From: a virus
DNA length: 29,269 nt
Strand: one strand, 5' to 3'
IMG/VR virus record: IMGVR_UViG_3300030380_001578
Location: 1 to 29,269 of that record
Shown: positions 13,886-22,800 of the stretch, piece by piece
Layout of the letters: each line of letters starts with the position of its first letter
How positions within the stretch are numbered: position 1 is the first letter of the stretch
Notes under the pieces: model-generated
Told to the model about the DNA's origin: nothing
Database searches by the model: none
The model's input: the letters and a program-made list of their open reading frames with translations, nothing else
Program-made: the position numbers and the translations under genes

Positions 13886-14194
13886 ATGGGAAAGATTAAA
13901 AAACTAAATCAAGACAAGCAACAAGAACAAGAAGTTCCAAGACTTAAAGATGGTCGAGTTGACTTCATGCAAATGATTGTGAATATGTTTCCAGGTCAAA
14001 TTGGTGTTGCATCATATGTCAAAGGTATATGCAAAGGATATGCACTTGATATGTCAATGAAGACTGCATTGAATTTCGTTGAAACTTTAGAATCAAGCAA
14101 AGAAGGTGAAAATGAAATAATTTTGCACAAGTTAATACCAGATGAAATCAATCCAGATAAACAAGACACAGTGACACAAACTGACATAAACTAA
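13886..14194 (+). CDS. Unknown protein upstream of terminase, 102 aa
   Basis: The product has a disordered Gln/Glu-rich N-terminus, then a compact region VDFMQMIVNMFPGQIGVASY, followed by KGICKGYALDMSMKTALNFV, and an acidic disordered C-terminus. The Gly-Ile-Cys-Lys-Gly-Tyr segment is distinctive, but I cannot name the family. It begins 12 bases after the previous gene and ends 10 bases before TerS, so it belongs to the packaging run by position. Confidence 0.68.
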   Translation: MGKIKKLNQDKQQEQEVPRLKDGRVDFMQMIVNMFPGQIGVASYVKGICKGYALDMSMKTALNFVETLESSKEGENEIILHKLIPDEINPDKQDTVTQTDIN

Positions 14195-14204
14195 ATATCA
14201 ATAA

Positions 14205-14492
14205 ATGCCATTTGAAAAAGGAAATCAACTTGCTGGTAGTAGAAAAGGAATACCAAACAAGACAACTGCTGAAATTAGAAATGCTTTTCAATTATTAGTT
14301 GAAGATAATCTTGACAACATGAAAGTGTGGTTGTCTGATGTTGCAGCAGAAGATCCAGAAAGAGCATTGGAAATCATTCTGAAGATGTCTGAATATATTG
14401 TTCCAAAACTATCAAGAACAGAAGTCAAAGCAGACATCACAGATAAATCAATTGTGATAAACTTGAACAGACTGAATGCCAAAAACAATTGA
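14205..14492 (+). CDS. Terminase small subunit-like protein (DUF5681-like)
   Basis: The 95-residue protein begins FEKGNQLAGSRKGIPNKTTA, a strong signature of the DUF5681-type proteins found before phage large terminases. A helical EDPERALEIILKMSEYIVPK segment follows, then a short polar tail. It directly precedes TerL and overlaps it by 17 bases. The small subunit normally recognises the packaging site and stimulates TerL. The protein is shorter than classical TerS, so it may be a reduced version. Confidence 0.72.
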   Translation: MPFEKGNQLAGSRKGIPNKTTAEIRNAFQLLVEDNLDNMKVWLSDVAAEDPERALEIILKMSEYIVPKLSRTEVKADITDKSIVINLNRLNAKNN

Positions 14493-15792
14493 CATAGATT
14501 TGTTTGATAAACAAGCTGATTGTTTTGCATACCTTGAAGATGATGTCACAACAGAAATCTTGTTTGGTGGTGGTGCTGGTGGTTCAAAAACATTTACTGG
14601 TTGTCTTTGGCAAATACACAGAAGACTTGAATATCCAGGAACAAGAAGTGTGATTGGTCGAAGTAAACTGAAGAATCTGAAAGCAACAACATTGAACACA
14701 TTCTTTGAAGTTGCACAAGACTTTGTTGGTTTAAAAGCAAATGATGATTTCACATACAATGCACAAGATTCAACAATCACTTTCTTCAATGGTTCAATCA
14801 TATATCTAAAAGACTTGTTTTTATATCCATCCGATCCAGACTTCACATCACTTGGTGGTCTTGAAATCACAGATGCATTTGTTGATGAATGTGCTGAAGT
14901 ATCACACAAAGCAATCAATATTTTAAATTCAAGAATTCGTTTTAAGTTGGACAAGTTTGATTTGATTCCTAAAACTTTGATGACTTGCAATCCAACTAAG
15001 TCATGGTTGTATTCTGAATTTTATAAACCAGCAAAAGAAAACAGATTGCCAGAACATAGACAATTTATTCAATCACTTGTTACAGACAATTCTGCAATAT
15101 CTGAACACTACATCAAACAATTAGAAAAACTTGACAAGGTTTCAAGACAAAGACTTCTTCTTGGTGATTGGGAATATAACGAAGATGATGCACTTCTATT
15201 TGATTATGATTCAATTCATGATATGTTCACAAACAATGTTGAAGATGGAATGAAACACATTACTTGTGATGTTGCCAGATTTGGTTTAGATAAAACGGTC
15301 ATCATTCTTTGGAATGGTTTACAAGTGGAGCAGATTTCAACACTTGCAAAATCATCAGTCACAGATACAATTCAAGCAATTAAAACAATGGCACTACAAA
15401 ATGGCGTACAAAGGTCACACATCATTGTTGATGAAGATGGTGTTGGTGGTGGTGTCAAAGATGGTCTGTCTGGTTGCAAAGGTTTTGTCAATGGATCAAA
15501 AGCACTGAAGTCAGAAAACTTCCAGAACTTAAAGACACAATGCTACTTCAAACTTGGTGAAATGGTTAATGCTGGAAAGATAGCAATCAAAGACACAAGA
15601 CACAAACAAACCATTATTGAAGAGCTCGAAATCATCAAAAGAGATAAGATTGACAAAGACACACAGAAACTTTCTATTGTTCCAAAAGATACAATGAAAG
15701 CATTGCTTGGAAGGTCACCAGATTATGCAGATGCTTTGATGATGCGAATGTGGTATGAAGTAAAAGGAAACTATGGTGTGTATGCATTTTGA
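14476..15792 (+). CDS. terL: Terminase large subunit
   Basis: The 438-residue motor-nuclease packages DNA into the prohead. The ATPase domain has Walker A GGGAGGSKT (residues 31-39) and Walker B AFVDECAEV (Asp137, Glu138). The RNase-H-like nuclease domain has CDVARFGLDKTV (Asp265), IIVDEDGVGGG (Asp319/Asp321) and SPDYADALMM (Asp416, Asp419), so its metal-binding acidic residues are present. Length is typical. The start at ATG 14476 overlaps TerS and leaves a short N-terminus before Walker A, as usual in this subgroup. A 37-base gap follows before the tail genes. Confidence 0.96.
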   Translation: MPKTIDIDLFDKQADCFAYLEDDVTTEILFGGGAGGSKTFTGCLWQIHRRLEYPGTRSVIGRSKLKNLKATTLNTFFEVAQDFVGLKANDDFTYNAQDSTITFFNGSIIYLKDLFLYPSDPDFTSLGGLEITDAFVDECAEVSHKAINILNSRIRFKLDKFDLIPKTLMTCNPTKSWLYSEFYKPAKENRLPEHRQFIQSLVTDNSAISEHYIKQLEKLDKVSRQRLLLGDWEYNEDDALLFDYDSIHDMFTNNVEDGMKHITCDVARFGLDKTVIILWNGLQVEQISTLAKSSVTDTIQAIKTMALQNGVQRSHIIVDEDGVGGGVKDGLSGCKGFVNGSKALKSENFQNLKTQCYFKLGEMVNAGKIAIKDTRHKQTIIEELEIIKRDKIDKDTQKLSIVPKDTMKALLGRSPDYADALMMRMWYEVKGNYGVYAF

Positions 15793-15829
15793 AAGGAAAT
15801 AATAAAAAAATAAACTTTAAAGTATAGAA

Positions 15830-16429
15830 ATGAAGAAGACAATTGAAATAAACATTCCAACTGATTGGTCTGATGTTAGCATTGAAAAATATGTGAAATA
15901 CAATAAATCAATGAAAGACTTAGATGATGAAAAAGAAATCATCGTTAAGACTATTTCAATTCTGTGCAATGTACCTGGCCAAGTAGTTGAGGTCATGAAA
16001 TTAAAAGATTTAAAAAAGATTCAAGAGAATCTGCAAAAGCTAATCAGCAAACCAGTAAACAAAGACATCATAAATAAAATTGACATCAATGGTGTCAAAT
16101 ATGGATTCCATCCAAATCTTGATGAAATGACAATGGGCGAGTTTGTAGACATTGAAACTTATGCAAAAGAAAATGACATTGCTAAAATGATGTCTGTACT
16201 TTATAGACCAATAACAAAGGAAACTGGAAACAGATACAATATTGAACCATATGACTTTGATAAGCATCAAGACAATGCAATTCAATTTCAAAAATTATCA
16301 ATTAATATAGGTAATGCAATTGCAGTTTTTTTTTGGACTTTAGGAAAAAAACAACTCAAAAGTTTCCATCAGTCTTCAAAAAAGGAACTAAAAAATCAGT
16401 CAGTTCCAATTATGGATGGTTTGCAATAA
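15830..16429 (+). CDS. Tail assembly chaperone, short (frame 0) product
   Basis: The 199-residue protein begins with a beta-strand region (TIEINIPTDWSDVSIEKYVKY), continues with helices, and holds a family-like MTMGEFVDIETYAKE motif at about residues 100-114. Such proteins wrap the tape measure during tail assembly. Near its end, the frame crosses a T9 run and an A7 run and then drifts into a 36-residue tail that ends as NQSVPIMDGLQ. The conserved continuation lies in the -1 frame at 16333-16587, so a longer fused product of about 252 residues is expected from ribosomal frameshifting. Confidence 0.8.
   Translation: MKKTIEINIPTDWSDVSIEKYVKYNKSMKDLDDEKEIIVKTISILCNVPGQVVEVMKLKDLKKIQENLQKLISKPVNKDIINKIDINGVKYGFHPNLDEMTMGEFVDIETYAKENDIAKMMSVLYRPITKETGNRYNIEPYDFDKHQDNAIQFQKLSINIGNAIAVFFWTLGKKQLKSFHQSSKKELKNQSVPIMDGLQ
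16327..16351 (+). promoter_or_regulatory. Candidate -1 ribosomal frameshift sites
   Basis: In frame 0 the codons read GTT TTT TTT TGG ACT TTA GGA AAA AAA CAA. They give two correctly phased slippery heptamers, T_TTT_TTT at 16327-16333 and A_AAA_AAA at 16345-16351. A -1 slip at either enters the open frame that ends at 16587. A 6-bp inverted repeat GGAACT/AGTTCC (16384-16389 and 16402-16407) lies downstream but is farther than usual for a stimulator. Confidence 0.65.
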
Positions 16430-16587
16430 TTGATGGACTATCAAATGGTGATGTGTTAAAAATTGATGCAATCACAAAACTTCCAATGATGTTGTGTTTG
16501 ACCAAACTTTCACTTGATGCAGATAGAAACATTGAAAGAGAAAAAGAAGCAAGACAAAATCAGAATAAAAGCAAAGCAAGAAGATGA
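16333..16587 (+). CDS. Tail assembly chaperone, -1 frame extension
   Basis: This frame has no good start of its own and begins inside the T run. Its content is protein-like and conserved in style: NYGWFAIIDGLSNGDVLKID and LPMMLCLTKLSLDADRNIER resemble the C-terminal half of Bacteroidota-phage chaperones, where a Gly-Trp-Phe/Tyr segment precedes a Gly-Asp-x-x-x-x-Asp segment. It is therefore read as a fusion to the upstream chaperone. Either programmed -1 frameshifting or a sequencing error in a homopolymer would explain it; tail chaperones favour the first. Confidence 0.7.
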   Translation: MDFRKKTTQKFPSVFKKGTKKSVSSNYGWFAIIDGLSNGDVLKIDAITKLPMMLCLTKLSLDADRNIEREKEARQNQNKSKARR

Positions 16588-17789
16588 TTACTTATAAAAC
16601 AATTATACAATACTTTGATTCTATTGCCGACCAACATCAGCAAATCAATTCTTTCAGCTATGGTGAAATGAACTTCTTTGACAAAGATAAATTCACCGAA
16701 TATCCAGCACTTCATTTAACACCAACTTCAACTTCAATAGATGACCAAGTTGTTGTATATGGTTTTGATGTAATAGTGTTTGACAGATACAATGTTGAAT
16801 CAAATAAGATGCGTAATGAAGCACAATGTTTGTCTGATGCACTTTTGATTCTTCAAGATGTATGCAAAGAAATAACAGATGGAAAATATTTCATAAATGC
16901 AGACACTTTGATTTCTATGGAGATGCCTATTCTTGCAGAACCATTTATTGACACACAACCAGACAATTGTTCTGGATGGGCAACATCATTTAATGTCATA
17001 ACACCAAATGAAGCATCAGCGTGTTTGATTCCTTACTTCAATCCAGAAAGACAAAATGCTTTAGTTTATACATTACCTAAATCTGCACCAACATCACTTG
17101 CTTGGTATTCAAGAGAACAGATACATTCAAAAGCAACATTTGTTGGTCAAGAATTGAACCATCTTTCTCCAGTTGTTGATACTTTACCTGGCGCAGATAC
17201 ATTGACTTTATTTGGTAGTTCAGTGACTTGGAATCCACAAAAGAATGCTTTTAGAATGTATGATGTTTCTCAAACAAATTTAATGACATTAAGACATGAT
17301 GCAGTTATAGAAACAGAAGCAACTTTTTTTATAAGAATTAAAGATTTTGGTAGATATTCATTCAAAGCAGAAGCAAATTCAATCTGTTATTTTGGTGCAA
17401 TTTCATCTGGTGTTAATGGGTTTGAATTAACAACAAATAGTGTTGGAAAATTAGTTTGTACATCATTTTCAGATAGTTCTTTTATGACAAGTGATTTTGC
17501 TATTTGTCCAACTAATGGAAATAGTGAAGAAAATGCACACAAAAGACTTGAATCTTTAACAATATGCATTCAATTGACTGAAACAAAAATCATTGTTTGG
17601 TATGGAAGCACTTCAAATGATAAAATGGAAATGACTACTTCTTTTGTTTTAGACAATAAATCATTTGGCATTGGCAACACAGATGTTGCAAATAAGTCAA
17701 ACTTTTATCTTCAAGAATATTTGTACACACCAACTGCAATGTCAAACTTAGACATTGAACAAACAATGGAGTGGTTAAATTATAGGTAA
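16584..17789 (+). CDS. Minor tail protein with C-terminal lectin-like domain
   Basis: The 401-residue protein has an N-terminal domain of about 165 residues (TIIQYFDSIADQHQQINSFS, then VVVYGFDVIVFDRY) that looks like a tail-completion or terminator fold. The C-terminal 210 residues look like a concanavalin/LamG beta-sandwich, with RHDAVIETEATFFIRIKDF in the middle and FYLQEYLYTPTAMSNLDIEQ near the end. The ending resembles lectin domains added to phage tail proteins that bind surface glycans. It probably sits on the tail and contributes to host adhesion. It overlaps the chaperone extension by four bases. Confidence 0.65.
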   Translation: MITYKTIIQYFDSIADQHQQINSFSYGEMNFFDKDKFTEYPALHLTPTSTSIDDQVVVYGFDVIVFDRYNVESNKMRNEAQCLSDALLILQDVCKEITDGKYFINADTLISMEMPILAEPFIDTQPDNCSGWATSFNVITPNEASACLIPYFNPERQNALVYTLPKSAPTSLAWYSREQIHSKATFVGQELNHLSPVVDTLPGADTLTLFGSSVTWNPQKNAFRMYDVSQTNLMTLRHDAVIETEATFFIRIKDFGRYSFKAEANSICYFGAISSGVNGFELTTNSVGKLVCTSFSDSSFMTSDFAICPTNGNSEENAHKRLESLTICIQLTETKIIVWYGSTSNDKMEMTTSFVLDNKSFGIGNTDVANKSNFYLQEYLYTPTAMSNLDIEQTMEWLNYR

Positions 17790-18371
17790 ATGATTCCAAC
17801 AACAAAACAAGAACTTCAGAAGTTTGGTGCAAGGGTGGTCAAACTTGCAAGAATCAATCTTGGTGCAGCCAGAATGATTGATGGTAAAAAGCGTGTGACA
17901 GATAACACTGGAGCTCTGCGAAATTCACTTGGTTTTAGACTTAGACAGAAAAGAACAAGTGGTGGAAGATTTGCAAGTGGATTTGACATTGAATTTACTT
18001 CTTCAGTTGATTATGCTCCATTTATGGAACAAGGTGTTCAAGGTTCAGAAAGCACAAGACCAAGTGCAAGAAAATCACCATTCAAATTCAAATCAAAGAA
18101 TTTACCAAAAGGAGTGATGGCTGGATGGATCGAAAGCAAACCAATAAGACTTCGTGATTTGGGAACTGGACAATTTACAAAGAATACTGAATCAGCAAAG
18201 AAACAACTTGCATTTGTACTTGGTAGAACTATTGCAACGAAAGGTTTGTCTGCAAGACATTATTTTAAAGATGCAGTTGAAATGGCTATTCCACAAAATG
18301 GTGGTGAAGTTGCAGTTGCAATGGCTAATGATTTTATAAAACAAATAGTAAAAGAAATAAAATTGAATTAA
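17790..18371 (+). CDS. HK97 gp10-like tail completion / neck protein
   Basis: The 193-residue protein has TDNTGALRNSLGF, a stretch ending in SVDYAPFMEQGVQG, and a basic middle. Thr-Gly-x-Leu-Arg-x-Ser-Leu followed by Tyr-Ala-x-Phe-x-Glu-x-Gly is the signature of the gp10-like head-tail joining family. It starts directly after the previous stop. It should join head and tail, although it lies far from portal and connector on this map. Confidence 0.78.
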   Translation: MIPTTKQELQKFGARVVKLARINLGAARMIDGKKRVTDNTGALRNSLGFRLRQKRTSGGRFASGFDIEFTSSVDYAPFMEQGVQGSESTRPSARKSPFKFKSKNLPKGVMAGWIESKPIRLRDLGTGQFTKNTESAKKQLAFVLGRTIATKGLSARHYFKDAVEMAIPQNGGEVAVAMANDFIKQIVKEIKLN

Positions 18372-18372
18372 G

Positions 18373-19884
18373 ATGGCTTTAACAATAGAAATGAACGATG
18401 GTGGATTCAATGTTTCAAATGGAATAAATGTTGCCTATGTGACAACATCAACAACTGGTGTTTTTAAATTCAGATTTCTTCTTGAATTGACATACAACAT
18501 GACCAATCAAAATACTATTCCACCAACAACAAAAACCATTTCTTTCACACAACAACAAAATCAAGATGGTCAAGCAGTTTTTAATTTATCTGAAATATAC
18601 AAGTCTATTGTCACACCAATGAATCTTGCTGCAAAAAAAAGTGATTCATCTGGATTGGCTGCACCTACACAAAACACTTCAATACATTTTATGCCATTTA
18701 AAAATACTGGAAAATCAATTTTGTATTCGTGGTCAATTTTAGAACTTTCAAATGGATATGAAGCATTTAAGGGAAATGCAAATGTGATGACTTTGAAGTT
18801 CTATGAAATGTATTCAACAACTGCTGATGGTATACCAGTAAAGCAAGATGGAACTGGTGGAACGGTTGACACATTAAAAACAAGAACAATATTCTTGTTA
18901 AATGGTAGAGGTTTAGAAAGTGAAGGTGTCATCATTGACTTCAGTGATTATGAATTGACAACATTCACAAAAAAACTATTATCATCAAATTACAACATAG
19001 ACACAACACCAACCGTTCCAATATCAACAATTGAAATTGGTAAAAACGAATATCACACTCTTGCTTTATTAAATAGATGTGCAAACAATACATCTGCTGA
19101 ACCATATTCAATTCATGTTAAATACTATCCAGAATTGAATGCTGGTGGAACTTCTTTAAATGCTGCGACACCATTAGTTGCTATAAATCAAAGTGCATCT
19201 GGTGGAGCATATTATTCAACTGCTGCAGATGGGGTTGATGAATCTTTTATTCTTCATTTTGGTGCTGGTCTTGAAAACTTGCAAAAGATAGACACAAGTG
19301 ATTCTTCATATTCTGGAACTTTGCCAGATTCAGTTGCTGGTGGAAGGGATGCAATAAAATCATATACTATATTTGTTAGAGATTCTGTTGCTGGAACTAA
19401 GTCAATTCAATACACATTTAACATTGTCAACTATTGTTCAAGATATGAGCAATCAAGACTTTCATACATGAACAGATTTGGTGTTTGGGAATATATCACA
19501 CTAAACAAAGAAAGAACTGAAGAACTAAATGTTTCCAGGGAATATGTGACAAAACCATTGGTTGTTCAAAATGTAGGACTTTCTCAATTTGTACCAGAAG
19601 CAATCAACACTGCCTATCCATTAGATGTGGCAAAGCAAGGAAAGATGACCACATCAATGAAGGCAACTGAAACATTGACTTTGTTCACTGATAATTTAAA
19701 AGACTATCAAATAGAGCAAATCAAAGACTTGATGATGTCACCACAGATTCATTTATTGGATGGAGATAATGCCAAAGCATTAATTCTTTTAACTGCTAAC
19801 ATGAGATTGAAAGGAGATAAAAACAGAGGTCTTTATTCTTATGAATTAAAATTCAATTATGCATCACCAAAAAATAGATTGTAG
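18373..19884 (+). CDS. Large tail protein, 503 aa
   Basis: The protein is beta-rich throughout, with many Thr, Ser and Asn. The C-terminus contains TLFTDNLKDYQIEQIKDLMM, followed closely by GLYSYELKFNYASPKNRL. The latter type of ending is common in tail proteins of flavobacterial phages that precede the large adhesin. It runs directly into the 1321-residue protein, so the two probably assemble together at the tail tip. It could be a distal-tail or baseplate component; no specific family can be named. Confidence 0.65.
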   Translation: MALTIEMNDGGFNVSNGINVAYVTTSTTGVFKFRFLLELTYNMTNQNTIPPTTKTISFTQQQNQDGQAVFNLSEIYKSIVTPMNLAAKKSDSSGLAAPTQNTSIHFMPFKNTGKSILYSWSILELSNGYEAFKGNANVMTLKFYEMYSTTADGIPVKQDGTGGTVDTLKTRTIFLLNGRGLESEGVIIDFSDYELTTFTKKLLSSNYNIDTTPTVPISTIEIGKNEYHTLALLNRCANNTSAEPYSIHVKYYPELNAGGTSLNAATPLVAINQSASGGAYYSTAADGVDESFILHFGAGLENLQKIDTSDSSYSGTLPDSVAGGRDAIKSYTIFVRDSVAGTKSIQYTFNIVNYCSRYEQSRLSYMNRFGVWEYITLNKERTEELNVSREYVTKPLVVQNVGLSQFVPEAINTAYPLDVAKQGKMTTSMKATETLTLFTDNLKDYQIEQIKDLMMSPQIHLLDGDNAKALILLTANMRLKGDKNRGLYSYELKFNYASPKNRL

Positions 19885-22800
19885 ATGGCAACACAGATAA
19901 GAGTAATTGCACAAGATGATGACAGAGTTGTCTATTTAGATGTATCTGAAGAACAACCGTTGACTGCTAATTTTCAATTTAAAGATATTCAGTCAATTGA
20001 TAAAAACAAAGGAAATCACACTTACAACTTTAGACTACCATCAACACCAAACAATGACTTGTTTTTCAATCAATATTTTGAAGTTACTCAGCAAGGGAAT
20101 TTCAATCCTAAATTAAAAGCTGAAGCAACAATCACAAAAAACACAATTGATGTGTTCAATGGATATTTGCAGTTGACAAATGTGATTTGTTCTGATGATG
20201 TCACACATCATTATGAATGTGTAGTGTTTAGTTCTGTTTCTACACTTGGACAAGTTCTTGATGGAAAGTTTATTTCAGAATTTGATTGGTCTGGTTTAGA
20301 CCATACTTTGAATTTAGCAAATGTCACATCTTCTTTTAATCAAGGTTTGTTGTCTGGTGACATTGTGTATTCATTATATGACTATGGGGCATCACCAATG
20401 TATGGTGGTGACATTGATGGATCAATCATAAATGATGCAGACAATCCTTTGAATGTTCGAACACTAAAACCACAAATAAGAGTTAAAAAGTTACTGAAAG
20501 AAATATTGAATCAGTCTGGCTTTACTTATGAATCAACATTCATAGACACAACAATGTCTGACTTATATGTTGACTTAAATAGTGGTGGAAATGGTGACAA
20601 TGGTTTAGTTACTAACTATTATGATGCTTTAGTTTATGCAGATGGTACACAAACATTCACATTGACAAATGGTTTTCACACTATAATTAATACAGACACA
20701 ACTATTGCACTGGCAACAAATATTGCTGGTTTATATAATACAACAAACGGACTTTATTCTCCACCATCTGGTTTGTTTGATATTGTAGAAATGGATTGTG
20801 CAGTAATTATCAAAGGTCAATCAAGTGGAAGTGGTGCAGATGCTCCAGGTTTTGAAACAACATTTCAAATTGCTTTAGTAAATGAAACAACTGGTGAAGT
20901 AATTGCACAAGGTGGAATTCAATCAATAACACAAGATTTTGATGGTGTTGGTTTTACTGGTTTAGAACAAGCATATTTCACTGCTCAAATCATTGAAGAT
21001 TTTAATTCATCAGACACTTATAAATTTGTAATAAATGTTTTAGACACAACAGATGCAACTGCAACATATACAATTGAAGAAAGCTGGGTTAAATTTAGAC
21101 CATTATCGGGATTTTATACAAGTGGTTCTGGTATTCTCTACAACGCAACACAATCATTTTTTGTTAATAGAAATATTGCAAAAATCAAAGCAATTGATTT
21201 TGTCACTTCTTTAGCAAAAAAATTCAACTTGGTTATTATACCAGATGAACAACAACCAACACATTTGTATATATCAACATATAAAGATTGGATTGAACAA
21301 GGAAATGAAGTTGATTGGACAAGTAAACTTGACACTTCAAAAGATGTGCAGCTAAATCCAACTACTGAATTACAAGCTAAATCATTAAAATTTACTGATG
21401 CAGATTCGAAAGATGGAATTGGAATAGAGTTCAAAAATCAATATGGGAAAACTTATGGAACATTTAATTTAGAAAACGACAATGACTTTGGAAAAGACAA
21501 ACAAGAAATAAAAACAATCTTTCAACCAACAATAACTTCATATATACCTAATACTGGAATTCGTGGTTGTGTATGTTATGAAGGCGAAGGAGAAGACATA
21601 AGCAATCCAGAAGGAATGAGAATGTCATTCTATTGTGGAAGTGTTGCATCAGATGTTTCAACAGAAAGCATTTTTATGACTGATGGAATATTGACAACAA
21701 CTGACATTGAAGTTTCTTCTTTTCCATTATTTCAAAACTACAATCAACAAGTCTTTTCAACAACAACTGAATGCTTAACATTCAATGGAGAAATATCAGA
21801 CACAAGTTTTCCATCACCATATTTGAATGCATTCTTTGTTTATTGGCAAAGATTTATTGAAGAAACATATTCAGAAGATGCAAGAATATTGACTGGAACA
21901 TTTTTCTTGTCTGCACTTGACATCATGTCAATGAATTTTAATGACTTGATTTTAGTCAAGAACACTTGGTTTAGATTAAACAAAATATCAAACTATCCTT
22001 TAACTGGTAGTGGTTCATGTTCTGTTGAGCTCGTAAAAGTTGAAAGAGTTAACATGGTTGATGATGCACTTGTTCCATGTACTTCTTCACCAGCATATTC
22101 ACTTGTTTCTGGGGAAATTATATTCACAAACACAGACACTGGTGTGGTTGAAGCAACAACACAAGGATGTTGTGAAGCGTTTGGTTATTTATATAGTTTT
22201 TCAAAGTGTTGGAATATTACAAATAATCCAAATAGCCCAGAACAACCAAATACTTATGGTCAAGAAAGAATTGGGAACAACAATCAAAATATGTTTGGGA
22301 TTGTTCGAGGAATACAAAACACAAATTCTGATTTTGGTGAAATTATTGGTGTTAGAAATAACATTGATAAAACTTCAAAAAATATTAGAATAAAAGGTTC
22401 AGACAATCAAGTCAAACCGTTTGTGTCAAATTCATCTATTCAAGGTAATTACAATTCTTTAAATCCTTATTCATTAAACTTTGATGGTTTGCAAGTTAAG
22501 GTGTTTTCAAGACAAACATTTAAAAGCAATACAATCACTGGTGATTATGGAATCACACTTGGAAATGGTGACACATTCATTTCTGGTGGTGCTGATTCAA
22601 TATATAATGAAGTAGGAAGAAGTGGTTCTGGACACTTTGTGAAACATTGTTGGACTACACTTGAAGAACAAATCAACATTGGTCAAAATGGTGAATTTAC
22701 AATGGGAAGTGGAAATGCTGCTTTTATAAATCAAGCAAACAATCTTTTCAGACTTCAATATCCATCAATGATTTCATTTGAAGTTAATGTCGTTGGTCAT

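Noticed and set aside
16346-16352. AAAAAAC as the frameshift heptamer
   Set aside because: It is the classical efficient sequence, but in frame 0 it reads AAA AAA C, which is not the X_XXY_YYZ phase; only A_AAA_AAA one base earlier is correctly phased.
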